DNA from: Litchfieldia stipae
Lineage (GTDB): Bacteria; Bacillota; Bacilli; Bacillales; Bacillaceae_L
Reading direction: 5' to 3'
NCBI RefSeq assembly: GCF_014837155.1
Contig: NZ_JACYHA010000013.1
Span: 1 to 64,000, forward strand
Length of the DNA stretch: 64,000 nucleotides
Positions within the stretch are counted from its first letter, which is position 1; each line of letters begins with the position of its first letter. The notes beneath the pieces were generated by a model. It was not told the origin of the DNA. It saw nothing but the letters and a program-made list of their open reading frames with translations, and made no database searches. Both the position numbers and the translations under genes were made by a program. Of this stretch, positions 54,713 to 64,000 are shown one piece after another.

Positions 54713-54765
54713 ATTTTTCCCCCCTCTATCAAAATCTAAGTCCATCCGGACATAAAATTAACACA

Positions 54766-54818
54766 ATTATACTAGGACATTCTCATGATATATCAATATT
54801 ATGATGAGGTCAATATTA
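54766..54818 (-). promoter_or_regulatory. qcrA promoter region with activator-type direct repeats
   Basis: TATAAT on the minus strand at 54766-54771. At the correct distance upstream there is no -35 box (GATATA). Instead two perfect copies of the 9-mer TAATATTGA (54793-54801 and 54810-54818, 17 bp apart) lie at about -34 to -60. This is the layout of an activated promoter. Confidence 0.5.
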
Positions 54819-54930
54819 TCATTCTCTTATATTTGGGCATATATGCTATTTTTCTGATTAAATACAGTTTAACCAAATTTTCAAGTTTCATTTCTACTAT
54901 TAATAACTTGCAAATATTATTTTCGAAAAA

Positions 54931-55389
54931 CTATCCACGCCATTTGTCCATGAATATAGTGATTAACCCTTTTATTTGATCTTGTAGGATCGATTGTCTA
55001 AGTTGATGATCAAGATGCTCTAACGGTAGAGATGGAAATGAAATTAGAGATCCTTTTAATTCTGATTCGAACGACTTCCATTCTTGAGCAGTAGTTATCA
55101 AAAACACATGTCTAAATCCATTTAACGAGGCATCCTGTGACCATGTATTCAGCCTAGTCAATGCGGCTTCAGTTCCTTCAGAGTCTGTGTATGTAAAAGC
55201 TGGTGATAACACGACTCTCCCTTTAAATTGTCGTTCGATTTCTTGAGTGATGACCGTTGCGAATTCCCCAGCTTCAACAGTTTGTTTAAGGTGGTTTCCC
55301 CATGTAACAGGTATAAGAGGAAGTATTAAAGTGTCTACGTATTCTTTTGATTGTAGATACAGGTCAATATCCTTGGTTGTCCATTTCAA
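54931..55389 (-). CDS. ypiF: YpiF (DUF2487) protein
   Basis: A 152-residue soluble protein of the DUF2487 family. It opens MKWTTKDIDLYLQSKEYVDT, matching YpiF, and has the central LSPAFTYTDSE (about residue 60). The start is TTG, with AAGGGA about nine bases upstream. It sits between ypiB and qcrA as in B. subtilis, where the genes are near each other but probably separately transcribed here (185-base gap to qcrA). Function unknown. Confidence 0.88.
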   Translation of the reverse strand: MKWTTKDIDLYLQSKEYVDTLILPLIPVTWGNHLKQTVEAGEFATVITQEIERQFKGRVVLSPAFTYTDSEGTEAALTRLNTWSQDASLNGFRHVFLITTAQEWKSFESELKGSLISFPSLPLEHLDHQLRQSILQDQIKGLITIFMDKWRG

Positions 55390-55469
55390 ATGTGTTCATC
55401 CCTTCTTCATAATCTATCTCTACGATACCATATTACTTATCAAAACAGAATTTTTTACACAATAAAAAA

Positions 55470-55496
55470 CTGACAAACGAATGAATCATTTGTCAG
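55470..55496 (-). terminator. Terminator of ypiA-ypiB
   Basis: An 8-bp perfect stem CTGACAAA/TTTGTCAG with an 11-nt loop followed on the minus strand by TTTTTTATT. Confidence 0.85.
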
Positions 55497-55535
55497 CTAA
55501 GAATTTACTTATTTACTTTAATAAAGGCTATGATA

Positions 55536-56090
55536 CTAATGGCAATTTGAACTAGTTAATCTTTTGAGTTGTTCGGTTAGTCTTTGAAACTCACTTGGAT
55601 CTTGCCTATCAAGTGCTTCATCAATTTCTCTTAATAACTTCTCTTTTTGATACGAGTGGATTGATTCTTCTAGAAATTTTTCTGCCAGCAGCGTATCTTT
55701 CTCATTTACTTGCAAATGCTTTGGCATAAATGGATTTTCTTCGAGAACAGCCACATACTGCGGAGTATGAAATGAAGACCTAAAATTCAATTGAATATAA
55801 ATTTCTTCATCTCTATTTAACCTAATATCATGAAATGATTTTTCAGCATCTGTGGTCATCACATTTTCCTTATAAAATCGAAATGGAACATCATCTACAC
55901 AATGTGTTGACATAATGATACCTCTTGGACAGTACTGAGCTTGCTCTACAAAATGCACATTTTTCATTAGTTGGTCGTGACTCATTAAATAATTTAAAAT
56001 CCAGACACATTCTCTTCTCTTTAATTGGTAGTTATTAAGAAACCAGCGAATAAAGTCTTTCTTCTCGTTGACAGATACAGGGGTAGTCAT
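55536..56090 (-). CDS. ypiB: YpiB (UPF0302) protein
   Basis: A 184-residue soluble protein of the UPF0302 family, with the N-terminal [21 protein letters not shown] segment (about 10-30) and a C-terminal helical part ([17 protein letters not shown]) that is conserved as a short IDEALDxxD repeat. GAGGGAAG precedes the ATG. Located after ypiA, with the shared terminator downstream. Function unknown. Confidence 0.88.
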   Translation of the reverse strand: MTTPVSVNEKKDFIRWFLNNYQLKRRECVWILNYLMSHDQLMKNVHFVEQAQYCPRGIIMSTHCVDDVPFRFYKENVMTTDAEKSFHDIRLNRDEEIYIQLNFRSSFHTPQYVAVLEENPFMPKHLQVNEKDTLLAEKFLEESIHSYQKEKLLREIDEALDRQDPSEFQRLTEQLKRLTSSNCH

Positions 56091-56191
56091 CGCATGCTTC
56101 CCTCCTCTGCAAATGTGTTTATAGTTTTTGTAAGCACTTAATTAATTCGACAAAACCAATTCAAACTCCTGCAAATCAATTAAATATCCTG

Positions 56192-57445
56192 TTACTCCAA
56201 GTCTAATATGAGTTCTTCAATTTCATAATTTGTTGGATCCATTGCAAGTAAGGATTTAAAAATGGATTTTGCCTCTTCCCTATGCCCATCCTCTAATAGA
56301 AAATAACCGTATTCCTCTAAAAATTCTTTTGACTCTTTAAAAGAAGTATATGCAAGACGGTAATGGTTTAATGCATCTGAATATTCTTCAAGTTTATTTT
56401 TTGCATGTGCAAGATCCCATTCAAACTGTGGGTCATATTCTCCATAATTCATAACCTCTTGCAAACATTCAACCACATCTTCGTATCTCTGTTCTTGTAT
56501 AAAAAATTTAGTAATAGTGATAATTGCTTCAATATAACCTGGATCAATTGCAATAGCCTCTCGTAAGTGCTTTTCAATTGCTACAAGGTCTCCTCTTTTA
56601 ATCGCTAATTTTCCTGCATAGAAATGTAATTCTTTATTTAGATTATCAATTTTCAAGCCTTCAATAACTGTATCATAGCTTTCATTAAGCATTTCTTCTT
56701 TTTCATACGCTCTAGCCAAATGCAAATACAAGGATGAATATTCTGGATCTAATTCCTTTAATCTAGAAAAAATCTCTATAGCTGTTATATGATAGCCTGC
56801 CTGTAGAGAAGTAAAGCCATAATTAAATAAAATATTGATGTCTTCACCCTTATTAATGGCCTTTTCAAAATAGGGTAGGGCCTCCTCGAATTCACCAATC
56901 GTGCTCATTGCTTCTGCCATTCTAGCATTAATATTAACTCCTGCAACCATCTCATCTTCTTTAAGCACTGCTTCGTAATAAGGAATACTTCTTTTATATT
57001 CCGCTTGGCTTGAATATAATTCACCAAGAGCAAAATCAATGATTGACTCCTTAGGTAATTTTCGCTTAGCAGATAATAGCTTTTGTTCACTTACTTCATG
57101 TAGTCCTTGCATTTGATATAAATCTGCTTGGAGAATCAAGGCTTCAACATATACAGGATCCTGCTCTGATATCTCTTCAAGATAAGAAATAGCCTCTTCT
57201 TCTTCATCAAGATCAATAAGAATTTCAGCCATTAATACTAATAATTCGCCTTCATCTGGATACAGAAATAAAAGCTCCTCTAGGGTTTCTTTCGCTTCAT
57301 GAACTAAGCCCCACTTCAGATATGATTCGGCTAGTTCATACTTCTCATCAACAGAAAATTGACCTTTTATTTCATTTATATATTGTAGGCCTTTCTCCGT
57401 GTCGCCATTTTCTACTAATTGAATAGCATCCGCTAATTTACTCAT
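56192..57445 (-). CDS. ypiA: TPR-repeat protein YpiA
   Basis: A 417-residue cytoplasmic protein built almost wholly of tetratricopeptide repeats (at least eight; clear ones include ESYLKWGLVHEAKETLEELL near residue 40 and a central one at about 165). Such proteins are scaffolds. AAAGGAG precedes the ATG. Placed between the unrecognised gene at 57.5 kb and ypiB, as in B. subtilis apart from the insertion. Partner and role unknown. Confidence 0.9.
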   Translation of the reverse strand: MSKLADAIQLVENGDTEKGLQYINEIKGQFSVDEKYELAESYLKWGLVHEAKETLEELLFLYPDEGELLVLMAEILIDLDEEEEAISYLEEISEQDPVYVEALILQADLYQMQGLHEVSEQKLLSAKRKLPKESIIDFALGELYSSQAEYKRSIPYYEAVLKEDEMVAGVNINARMAEAMSTIGEFEEALPYFEKAINKGEDINILFNYGFTSLQAGYHITAIEIFSRLKELDPEYSSLYLHLARAYEKEEMLNESYDTVIEGLKIDNLNKELHFYAGKLAIKRGDLVAIEKHLREAIAIDPGYIEAIITITKFFIQEQRYEDVVECLQEVMNYGEYDPQFEWDLAHAKNKLEEYSDALNHYRLAYTSFKESKEFLEEYGYFLLEDGHREEAKSIFKSLLAMDPTNYEIEELILDLE

Positions 57446-57461
57446 CTTTGGTTAACTCCTT

Positions 57462-58373
57462 TTATCTACTGGATACAAAATGACCAGGCAGTATAACCTT
57501 ACACTCACTGCCAAAACCAGGATAGAAGAAGACTTCAGCTCCAACCTTCAAAAACTTCCCTTTATGCATTGTTAGAGTAGGTGTGTGAAGATTATAATCA
57601 AACATTGGCTTTCCTTCTACCGAATAACTCATCTCTTCCATCTGATATAAATTGTAATCCAGCATTCCTCTAATTCGGATATCACCCTTTGCTGGATAGA
57701 TACCCATTTTCTTTAATAAATCCATTGATAATGGTACATGTTCTTCAGGGCAAGAATTCACTGTTGGAATTCCGTGGTTACTCATTAATTCCTCCCACAG
57801 GTGGATATGTTTGTTTCCATTGAATATTGACTTTTCTCTTTGTTGCCATCTAGGAATTAACGGAAAGAAATAAGGGTGAAAAGCTTCTTTTATCCATCCC
57901 CATGGGACGGTCAGTAATTCTTGTTCATTGTTTATATCTACAATGACAACTGGGATTTTCATTTTTTTACAAGCCCTTATAAAAGAAGGGGTCAGTGCTT
58001 TCAATGAAATTTTAACTCCAATATAAAAGTCAATTGGACTATTTAATAAATAATGCCTAGTTTTTTCTATTTTGTTTTTTAATTCCCGTTCATGTGATAC
58101 ATCGCAAATAACAATAACTGTTGTGCAACCTTTTTGTAGGTAGTGAGTCTTCATGGTTTCTTTGAATTCATGAAAAGGTAGGTTGTTTGCAAATGAAAAA
58201 TTCATCATAACATGCCCAGGCGTTAATAAATAGTTTGAAAGATTCATTCTCATAAAATTAAAGCGTGTGATGCTATTACTAATATAGTCAATATTTGTGT
58301 CTTTTACAACAATTGAGCATTGCTCCACTTTGTTCTCTTTAAGTACATTAGCCTCTTCAATTAGATATGTCAA
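57462..58373 (-). CDS. Unrecognised protein inserted beside aroA (303 aa)
   Basis: A 303-residue soluble protein I cannot assign. It looks alpha/beta: TVIVICDVSHERELKNKI (about 85-102) and IPVVIVDINNEQELL (about 140-154) are strand-helix units like those of Rossmann or phosphoesterase folds. Near the C-terminus, GDIRIRGMLDYNLYQMEEM and GSECKVILPGHF are distinctive. There is no signal peptide. The start is TTG 58373, just after GGAGGAGG; the upstream GTG lies before that site. It is 16 bases upstream of ypiA, so likely co-transcribed. Not at this place in B. subtilis as I know it. Confidence 0.75.
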   Translation of the reverse strand: MTYLIEEANVLKENKVEQCSIVVKDTNIDYISNSITRFNFMRMNLSNYLLTPGHVMMNFSFANNLPFHEFKETMKTHYLQKGCTTVIVICDVSHERELKNKIEKTRHYLLNSPIDFYIGVKISLKALTPSFIRACKKMKIPVVIVDINNEQELLTVPWGWIKEAFHPYFFPLIPRWQQREKSIFNGNKHIHLWEELMSNHGIPTVNSCPEEHVPLSMDLLKKMGIYPAKGDIRIRGMLDYNLYQMEEMSYSVEGKPMFDYNLHTPTLTMHKGKFLKVGAEVFFYPGFGSECKVILPGHFVSSR

Positions 58374-58384
58374 AATGCCTCCTC

Positions 58385-58486
58385 CATTCACTATACATTT
58401 GATGTGACCTAAATTTTCATCTTAAGACAAGCTATGCTTGTACTAACAGAAGTATGTTGAAAATTTAGGTGCCTCTTAAGTGAATG
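58385..58486. repeat. Nested inverted repeat between aroA and the unrecognised gene
   Basis: Outer arms CATTCACT/AGTGAATG (8 bp) and inner arms ACCTAAATTTTCA/TGAAAATTTAGGT (13 bp, perfect) surround a small hairpin ACAAG/CTTGT. The element spans about 100 bp immediately upstream of the gene starting at 58373. No U-tract. It may form a leader structure or be a mobile palindromic repeat. Confidence 0.6.
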
Positions 58487-58506
58487 AAGATTAACAGAAA
58501 AAAGAA

Positions 58507-58533
58507 GATCCTAAGCTATAGCCACTTAGGATC
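58507..58533 (-). terminator. Terminator of aroA
   Basis: A 9-bp perfect stem GATCCTAAG/CTTAGGATC with a 9-nt loop followed on the minus strand by TTCTTTTTTC. Confidence 0.85.
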
Positions 58534-58541
58534 CTTCATTA

Positions 58542-59843
58542 TTATTTATTAACACTTATCTGTTCAAGGTGATTGAAAAAGTTAGGGTAAGAAACTGCAA
58601 TGGATTCAGGGTTCTCTAATTGGATTTCTCCTTCAGTAATGAGGGAAGCAATGGCAAGCATCATTCCAATTCGATGGTCACCATAACTACTAACTTGGTT
58701 GCCATTTAGAGCATCTGTTGAACCTGTAATAATCATCCCATCATCGGTTGACTGAATATCAACACCAAGTTTTGTAAGTTCATTGACAACTGTATCAATT
58801 CTGTTCGTCTCTTTTACCTTTAACTCACTTGCATCCTTAATCACCGTTTCACCACTAGCTTGAGAAGCAAGTAATGCAATAATAGGAATTTCATCAATTA
58901 ATCGTGGAATTAAGTCTCCACTGATTTCAATTCCAGAGAGTGCTGATGTTGAAATGATTAAATCAGCAACTGGCTCAAAATTCACAACTCGTTCATTTTC
59001 GATTGAGAGATTTGCTCCCATACGAGTTAACACATCAATGATACCTGTTCTAGTCGGGTTCATACCTACGTTTTTAAGTGTAATTGTGCTGTTTGGAGTA
59101 ATAGCACCTGCTACAAGAAAAAATGCTGCAGACGAAATATCACCAGGCACAGTGATTTCTGTTCCAGTTAATGCTTGTCCACCTTTGATTGATACTTTTA
59201 ACCCTTCTTCTTCAACCTCACAGCCAAATGCTCTTAGCATCCTTTCAGTATGATCTCTTGATTTTGCAGGCTCGGTAACAGAAGTTACTCCAGTAGCATT
59301 TAATCCCGCTAGTAACACCGCAGACTTCACCTGCGCACTTGCAACTGGTGAGACATAATCAATCGCAGTTAGTTTCTTGCCACGTACGGCTAAAGGCGTA
59401 TAACCACCCTCACTTCTACCATCAATACTTGCACCCATCATTCTTAATGGAGCCGTCACTCGATTCATCGGTCGCTTTGCAATGGATTCATCACCAATTA
59501 AACATGAATGAAATGTATTACCTGATAAGATACCTAAGATAAGTCTAGTCGTCGTACCTGAATTTCCCACATCAAGAATGTCAGATGGCTCAGTTAGTCC
59601 TAGAAATCCCTTACCCTCAACCTCCACCACATCATCAGTAAGATTAATTGATACTCCCATCTTCCTAAAGCAATCAATCGTACTTAAACAATCCTCACCA
59701 GTCAAAAAGTTACGTATGGTACTCTTCCCCTTAGCAATTGCACCAAACATAACTCCGCGATGTGAAATAGATTTATCACCAGGAATGACAATTGAACCTG
59801 ACAATCCATTTACTTTTTGAGGGAGTATTTTCGTTGATTTCAT
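58542..59843 (-). CDS. aroA: 3-phosphoshikimate 1-carboxyvinyltransferase (EPSP synthase)
   Basis: Joins shikimate-3-phosphate with phosphoenolpyruvate in the shikimate pathway (called aroE in B. subtilis). [10 protein letters not shown] (about residues 20-29) and [12 protein letters not shown] (about 90-101) are the two substrate signatures; the C-terminal KVKETNRI (about 340) and SYGDHRIGM (about 380) complete the site. The glycine of the GNSGTTTR motif is intact, with the following threonines of the class II type. 433 residues. GGAGG precedes the ATG, 15 bases after tyrA. Confidence 0.97.
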   Translation of the reverse strand: MKSTKILPQKVNGLSGSIVIPGDKSISHRGVMFGAIAKGKSTIRNFLTGEDCLSTIDCFRKMGVSINLTDDVVEVEGKGFLGLTEPSDILDVGNSGTTTRLILGILSGNTFHSCLIGDESIAKRPMNRVTAPLRMMGASIDGRSEGGYTPLAVRGKKLTAIDYVSPVASAQVKSAVLLAGLNATGVTSVTEPAKSRDHTERMLRAFGCEVEEEGLKVSIKGGQALTGTEITVPGDISSAAFFLVAGAITPNSTITLKNVGMNPTRTGIIDVLTRMGANLSIENERVVNFEPVADLIISTSALSGIEISGDLIPRLIDEIPIIALLASQASGETVIKDASELKVKETNRIDTVVNELTKLGVDIQSTDDGMIITGSTDALNGNQVSSYGDHRIGMMLAIASLITEGEIQLENPESIAVSYPNFFNHLEQISVNK

Positions 59844-59858
59844 TTCTACACCTCCAGT

Positions 59859-60962
59859 TTATCCATAAAACGTTTCGTAATTTGTATTTGACTCAATACA
59901 TAACTTCGCACTTTCACGGTCCTCTTCCGATTGAAAGCTTAATCGCAAGACTCCATATATTTCTTCACGTGTTTCTATAATTCTAATATTAGTAATACTG
60001 ATGTTTGACTCTGCTAAATAACCAGTAATCTCAGAAATAATCCCTGGATAGTCAGGAACATCTACAAATAAATCATAAAATGATGGGATTGCCCCTTTTG
60101 TCCTCGTTGGTAAGTCATCACGAAAATCCTTAGCTGAAGCAAAATATTGATATATTTGATCACTACTATCAGTTGCTATAAAGTGACGTACCGTTTCCAT
60201 TTCCTTCATCCAACTATCAAACATTTCAAGCAAAGATTCTTTATTATGTAAAAGTATATCTCGCCACATTATTGGATTACTTGATGCAATCCTAGTGATA
60301 TCACGAAAGCCTCCCGCTGCTAAACGACTGACTAAATGATGATTCTCACTATAGTTTCTTGCCTGATGAACTAGTCCCACAGCAATAATATGTGGAAAAT
60401 GACTAATAACACCAGCAACCTCATCATGCTCTTTAGGTGTGAGTATGATAAAGTTTGCTTTTGTTCCATTTAATAAGTACTTTAATTGTGCAATTTCTTT
60501 TTGTGCTTGATCATCATGTGGTGTTAATATATAAAAAGCATTTTCAAATAAATGAGCTTTTGCTGCAACTACTCCACTTTTATGTGAGCCAGCCATTGGA
60601 TGACCTCCAATAAAGGTAATCCCTCTCCGCCTTAATCCTTCTGCTTTCTCAACAATTTTCACTTTTGTACTACCCACATCTGAAATGATAACATTCTTTT
60701 TAAATTCAAGCTCTTCCATATCTTTAAGTAGCATTTCTGTCTGTTTAACTGGTACTGCTATAAAAATAAAATCGCTAATCGGAATAATTTTATGTAAATC
60801 ATCTACGATTTCATCAATGACATGCAAAGTCTTCGCAAGTCTTCGTTGCTCTTCATTGATGTCATAACCAAATATCTGACAATTTGGATGTTCTTTTTTT
60901 ATACCAAGAGCTATTGAACCACCTATTAAGCCAAGGCCTATGATTAGAACATTTCCTTTCAC
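59859..60962 (-). CDS. tyrA: Prephenate dehydrogenase with C-terminal ACT domain
   Basis: Converts prephenate to 4-hydroxyphenylpyruvate for tyrosine. NAD motif VLIIGLGLIGGSIALGI (about residues 5-21), catalytic segment HPMAGSHKSG (about 120), and SHFPH (about 185). The C-terminal ACT domain (about residues 295-367, DYPGIISEITGYLAESNISI) probably senses tyrosine. GTG start after GGGGGGTGATGAT. 367 residues. Followed by aroA after 15 bases, so tyrA and aroA are co-transcribed. Confidence 0.96.
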   Translation of the reverse strand: MKGNVLIIGLGLIGGSIALGIKKEHPNCQIFGYDINEEQRRLAKTLHVIDEIVDDLHKIIPISDFIFIAVPVKQTEMLLKDMEELEFKKNVIISDVGSTKVKIVEKAEGLRRRGITFIGGHPMAGSHKSGVVAAKAHLFENAFYILTPHDDQAQKEIAQLKYLLNGTKANFIILTPKEHDEVAGVISHFPHIIAVGLVHQARNYSENHHLVSRLAAGGFRDITRIASSNPIMWRDILLHNKESLLEMFDSWMKEMETVRHFIATDSSDQIYQYFASAKDFRDDLPTRTKGAIPSFYDLFVDVPDYPGIISEITGYLAESNISITNIRIIETREEIYGVLRLSFQSEEDRESAKLCIESNTNYETFYG

Positions 60963-60987
60963 ATCATCACCCCCCTTGATGAAAAAA

Positions 60988-61019
60988 GCGAGAGAAGACT
61001 AAATCATCTTCGATCTCGC
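60988..61019 (-). terminator. Terminator between hisC and tyrA
   Basis: Stem GCGAGA/TCTCGC with an inner GAAGA/TCTTC separated by two unpaired bases, followed on the minus strand by TTTTTTC. It divides the aromatic genes into trp-hisC and tyrA-aroA transcripts, or reduces read-through. Confidence 0.8.
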
Positions 61020-61037
61020 CACTTTAAAATTTAAGAC

Positions 61038-62132
61038 TTACTTCCCTGTTGTTTGTAGCATTTCAGTTAAATGACCAATGATTTCTGCATTCTGTTCTTC
61101 TGTACCAACAGTGATTCTAACACTCGTTGGGAAACCAAGTGCATTTCCTGATCGAACAATAAATCCTCGCTCAAGTAAATATTGAAATACTTGATCGCCT
61201 TGCTGCTTGAAATCAATCAAAATAAAGTTACCTTGAGATTTATAGTAGGAGAGGTGATGCTCTTCACAAAATGTATAAAATTGATCTAGTCCTTTTTTAT
61301 TTTTAGAAACACATTCTTTGATAAACTCTTGGTCACTAATGGCAGCTTTAGCAGCTGCTTGTGCAACTCGAGTAGTATTAAATGGTTCACGTGCTGGTTC
61401 AATCTGCTGAATCAACTTACTTGAACCAATTCCATATCCAATACGTAAAGAAGCAAGTCCATATGCCTTTGAAAAAGTCCTCAATATCACAACATTTTCA
61501 TATTCAGATAATAATCCAATCGTTTCTGGATAATCTGAGGCAACAACATATTCATAATACGCTTCATCAAGAACCACAAGTACATGTTTAGGAACTTTAC
61601 TTACGAATGAAAATAACTTTTCCTTTTCTATATATGTACCTGTCGGATTGTTTGGATTACAAATCCATACAATTTGTGTTTGTTCATCAATTGCAGCTAA
61701 CATCTCTCCTAAATTGTGCTCACCATCCACTAGCTCAACTTCACGTACTTCTGCTCCTTCAATAACAGCATTATGTTTGTATTGAGGAAATGAAGGAGTT
61801 GGCATCACAGTATTTTTCCCCGGTCCTAATAGTGCTCTACAGATGATTTGTATGACTTCATCTGAACCGTTTCCGAAAATAAGCTGTGTTTCATCCACAT
61901 TTAGATGTTCGGCTACAGCTTTTCTTAAATCGGTTGAATAACCATCTGGATACAATGCAAGTGAATTCAACTCTTCCAATATTGCTTGTTTTGCTTTCTC
62001 CGAACATCCAAATGGATTCTCATTAGAAGCTAATTTGGTGATTTTCTCTAAGCCAAATACACGCTTTACAGTTTCAATTGGTTTACCTGGTTGATATGGT
62101 TTTAGATCTAATAGTTGTGCTTTGATTTCCAT
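61038..62132 (-). CDS. hisC: Histidinol-phosphate / aromatic aminotransferase
   Basis: PLP enzyme that serves histidine synthesis and, in Bacillus, also transaminates the last steps of tyrosine and phenylalanine, which explains its place between trpA and tyr[13 protein letters not shown] (about residues 35-46), [12 protein letters not shown] (about 154), and the PLP Lys in [16 protein letters not shown] (about 220). 364 residues. The ATG follows AGG weakly; it is 8 bases after trpA. Confidence 0.96.
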   Translation of the reverse strand: MEIKAQLLDLKPYQPGKPIETVKRVFGLEKITKLASNENPFGCSEKAKQAILEELNSLALYPDGYSTDLRKAVAEHLNVDETQLIFGNGSDEVIQIICRALLGPGKNTVMPTPSFPQYKHNAVIEGAEVREVELVDGEHNLGEMLAAIDEQTQIVWICNPNNPTGTYIEKEKLFSFVSKVPKHVLVVLDEAYYEYVVASDYPETIGLLSEYENVVILRTFSKAYGLASLRIGYGIGSSKLIQQIEPAREPFNTTRVAQAAAKAAISDQEFIKECVSKNKKGLDQFYTFCEEHHLSYYKSQGNFILIDFKQQGDQVFQYLLERGFIVRSGNALGFPTSVRITVGTEEQNAEIIGHLTEMLQTTGK

Positions 62133-62140
62133 TCCTACAA

Positions 62141-62959
62141 TTACACCTCACAAGGTTTAATTGGCGCAATGATGGTCTCTACAAATTCCTGAAAGTCAGA
62201 AAGTGCCTTACCTTGAGTTGAAGGACAAAGAAGTGCTTCGTTTAATTCTTCAATTTTTCTAACGATTGCACTACCAATAACAATGCCTTCACAATGGTCC
62301 TTTAATAAGCGAATATGGTCCGAATTAGATATACCAAACCCAACAGCTATTGGAATCTTGCTGAACTGTTTCACTTCATTTAAAAATTCAAGAACATCTT
62401 CATTTAATGTATCTCTTACACCAGTCACACCAAGTGATGAAACACAATAAAGGAAACCGTCAGCGTTCTTAGCAATTTTCTCAATCCGTTTTGACGAGGT
62501 TGGTGCAACTAACGATATATATTTCAGACCCTGCTGTTTACATTGTTCTCTGATGTGTTCACTTTCTTCATAAGGTAAATCGGGAATAAGTAGACCATCC
62601 ACGCCATTTTTATGCGCTAAAGTAAAAAAGCGATCTTCTCCTAATTGTAGCACAGGATTGTAATAGGTAAATACTACAACTGGAATTTTTAATCCTTTTT
62701 CTCTCATTATCCCCACTAACCCCATCGCACCTTCAAGAGTGATATTATTTTTTAACGCTCTTAATGATGCACTTTGGATAATCGGTCCATCTGCAAGTGG
62801 ATCTGAATACGGGATTCCTAATTCTAGAACAGATGCCCCTGCTTCTTGTAATGCTAACGCTAGGTCAATCGTTACATCCGGGTGAGGGTCGCCTGCGACA
62901 ATAAATGGGATGAACAAATGATCAACTTTAGGTAATCTTTCACTATATGTTGTGTTCAT
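62141..62959 (-). CDS. trpA: Tryptophan synthase alpha subunit
   Basis: Cleaves indole-3-glycerol phosphate to indole. TIM barrel with [16 protein letters not shown] (about residues 45-60; catalytic Glu and Asp), [11 protein letters not shown] (about 127) and [10 protein letters not shown] (about 211). 272 residues. GAGGG precedes the ATG, inside the end of trpB. It forms the alpha2beta2 complex with TrpB. Confidence 0.97.
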   Translation of the reverse strand: MNTTYSERLPKVDHLFIPFIVAGDPHPDVTIDLALALQEAGASVLELGIPYSDPLADGPIIQSASLRALKNNITLEGAMGLVGIMREKGLKIPVVVFTYYNPVLQLGEDRFFTLAHKNGVDGLLIPDLPYEESEHIREQCKQQGLKYISLVAPTSSKRIEKIAKNADGFLYCVSSLGVTGVRDTLNEDVLEFLNEVKQFSKIPIAVGFGISNSDHIRLLKDHCEGIVIGSAIVRKIEELNEALLCPSTQGKALSDFQEFVETIIAPIKPCEV

Positions 62960-62960
62960 A

Positions 62961-64000
62961 TTATTGCCCTCCTTCTATTACTTCCATTAATGAGTGTACG
63001 TCTTTATCTCCTCGACCTGATAAGCAGACTAAAATCGTTTCCTCAGGTTTCATAGTAGCTGCTATTTGAAATGTCTTTGCCAACGCATGTGCAGACTCAA
63101 TTGCAGGAATAATTCCTTCTTCAATCGTTAGGATCTGAAGTGCTTCTAGAGCCTCTTCATCTGTTACACTTTCATATTTCACTCTTCCTATATCATTAAG
63201 ATATGAATGCTCTGGACCAACTCCAGGATAATCTAGACCCGCTGAAATAGAATAAGGCTCAGTGATTTGTCCATGTTCATCCTGTAATAGGTACGTAAGT
63301 GAACCATGGATGATTCCTTTAGTACCTTTTGTGATTGTTGCGGCATGTAGGTCTGTATCAACACCTTTACCAGCTGCTTCCACTCCAATCATTTCTACCT
63401 GGTCATCTAGAAATGGATAGAACATCCCAATCGAATTACTTCCTCCCCCAACACATGCAATAATTTTGGTTGGAAGCTTTCCTTCTCTTTCTAAAAATTG
63501 AGCTCTTGCTTCATCCCCGATGACTCGTTGAAAATCACGAACCATTTTCGGGTATGGATGTGGTCCAACCACTGATCCAATAATATAGAAGTGGTCTGTA
63601 CAATTAGACACCCAATAACGAATAGCTTCATTAGTTGCATCTTTTAATGTTTTATTTCCACTAGAAACGGGGATGACCTCAGCACCTAATAATTGCATTC
63701 GAAACACATTAAGCTTTTGACGCGCAATATCCTCTTCTCCCATGAATACTTTGCATTCCATGCCAAATCTTGCAGCAACAGTTGCTGAAGCTACGCCATG
63801 TTGACCGGCACCTGTTTCAGCAATAATTTTTTTCTTTCCCATTCTCTTTGCAAGAAGTGCCTGCCCGATCGCATTGTTAATTTTGTGAGCTCCTGTATGA
63901 TTTAGATCTTCTCTTTTTAAATATATTTTTGCTCCACCTAGTTTCCTACTTACATTTTCAGCGTAGGTTAATGCGGTGGGTCTACCTGAGTATTCTCTTA
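62961..64000 (-). CDS. trpB: Tryptophan synthase beta subunit, 5' end cut by window
   Basis: Joins indole with serine using PLP. The frame continues past 63842 to the window edge: [18 protein letters not shown] (the PLP Lys is in HTGAHK) is read near 63920. Downstream come [22 protein letters not shown] (phosphate loop) and the C-terminal LSGRGDKD. About 346 of roughly 400 residues are present; the first ~50 lie outside. Followed directly by trpA. Confidence 0.96.
   Translation of the reverse strand, partial: REYSGRPTALTYAENVSRKLGGAKIYLKREDLNHTGAHKINNAIGQALLAKRMGKKKIIAETGAGQHGVASATVAARFGMECKVFMGEEDIARQKLNVFRMQLLGAEVIPVSSGNKTLKDATNEAIRYWVSNCTDHFYIIGSVVGPHPYPKMVRDFQRVIGDEARAQFLEREGKLPTKIIACVGGGSNSIGMFYPFLDDQVEMIGVEAAGKGVDTDLHAATITKGTKGIIHGSLTYLLQDEHGQITEPYSISAGLDYPGVGPEHSYLNDIGRVKYESVTDEEALEALQILTIEEGIIPAIESAHALAKTFQIAATMKPEETILVCLSGRGDKDVHSLMEVIEGGQ

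Noticed and set aside
54700-54745. Apparent one-base frame difference just before the inner qcrA start
   Set aside because: My base count across a run of G residues is not reliable enough to claim a frameshift; it lies upstream of the chosen start and does not affect the protein.
54785-54979. 64-codon plus-strand frame between qcrA and ypiF
   Set aside because: No ribosome site; the region is AT-rich and holds the qcrA promoter, and the frame runs into ypiF on the other strand.
1-64000. Mobile elements, prophage genes, CRISPR arrays, tRNA or rRNA genes
   Set aside because: I looked for transposases, integrases, phage structural genes, regular repeats and tRNA-like cloverleaves and found none that I could support.

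Overview
The window is a block of low-GC chromosome from an endospore-forming Bacillaceae species. The evidence is a class B RNase P RNA, spore genes (CotD, CwlJ, SspM, YpjB, YppG), bacillithiol synthesis genes (bshA, bshB1), a qcrABC menaquinol reductase, and long collinearity with the Bacillus subtilis region running from ypwA to trp. The gene content differs at several points from what I remember of B. subtilis, so this is a relative rather than that species. I see no transposase, prophage, CRISPR array or tRNA/rRNA gene.

Layout. 0.1-8.8 kb: ypwA, ypvA, a YptA-like gene, ypsC, rnpB, gpsB, ypsA, cotD and yprB (mrfB), all on the minus strand. 9-11.3 kb: mrfA, which forms the UvrABC-independent crosslink repair pair with mrfB but is separated from it by a 62-bp palindromic element. 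11.4-22.3 kb: accessory genes, namely a secreted amidase, a two-gene operon of a 1014-residue GNAT fusion protein plus an amidohydrolase, glutaminase, a SWIM-SNF2 helicase, an SRPBCC/ArsR pair with a clear operator, and cwlJ. 22.5-27.3 kb: cspC followed by many small, mostly sporulation-type genes, several too short for routine gene calling (including sspM). 27.3-31.7 kb: yppC, and recU-ponA on the opposite strand. 31.7-41.1 kb: ypoC, nth, dnaD, asnS, aspB, ypmB, ypmA, a degenerate ComEC-like metallo-beta-lactamase-fold gene, and dinG. 41.2-49.3 kb: panBCD, birA, cca, bshA, bshB1, mgsA, dapB and ypjD. 49.4-55.4 kb: ypjC, a YugP-like metallopeptidase, ypjB, ypjA, qcrABC and ypiF. 55.5-64 kb: ypiB, ypiA, an unrecognised gene, then the aromatic amino acid genes aroA, tyrA, hisC, trpA and trpB, the last cut by the window end.

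How the genes work together. The aromatic genes carry shikimate intermediates to tyrosine, phenylalanine and tryptophan. qcrABC passes electrons from menaquinol to cytochrome c. bshA and bshB1 do the first two steps of bacillithiol synthesis. panBCD makes pantothenate. recU and ponA are co-oriented, as are nth and dnaD, linking repair, replication and wall synthesis. Starts were often moved inward from the longest possible reading frame, to the codon that sits correctly after a Shine-Dalgarno sequence; many are TTG or GTG.

The best candidates for something undescribed are the GNAT-fusion/amidohydrolase operon with its small upstream frame and the 14-bp palindrome in the divergent promoter region, the cluster of tiny genes at 24.8-25.3 kb, and several structured intergenic elements (8.9, 37.2, 43.5, 54.8 and 58.4 kb).
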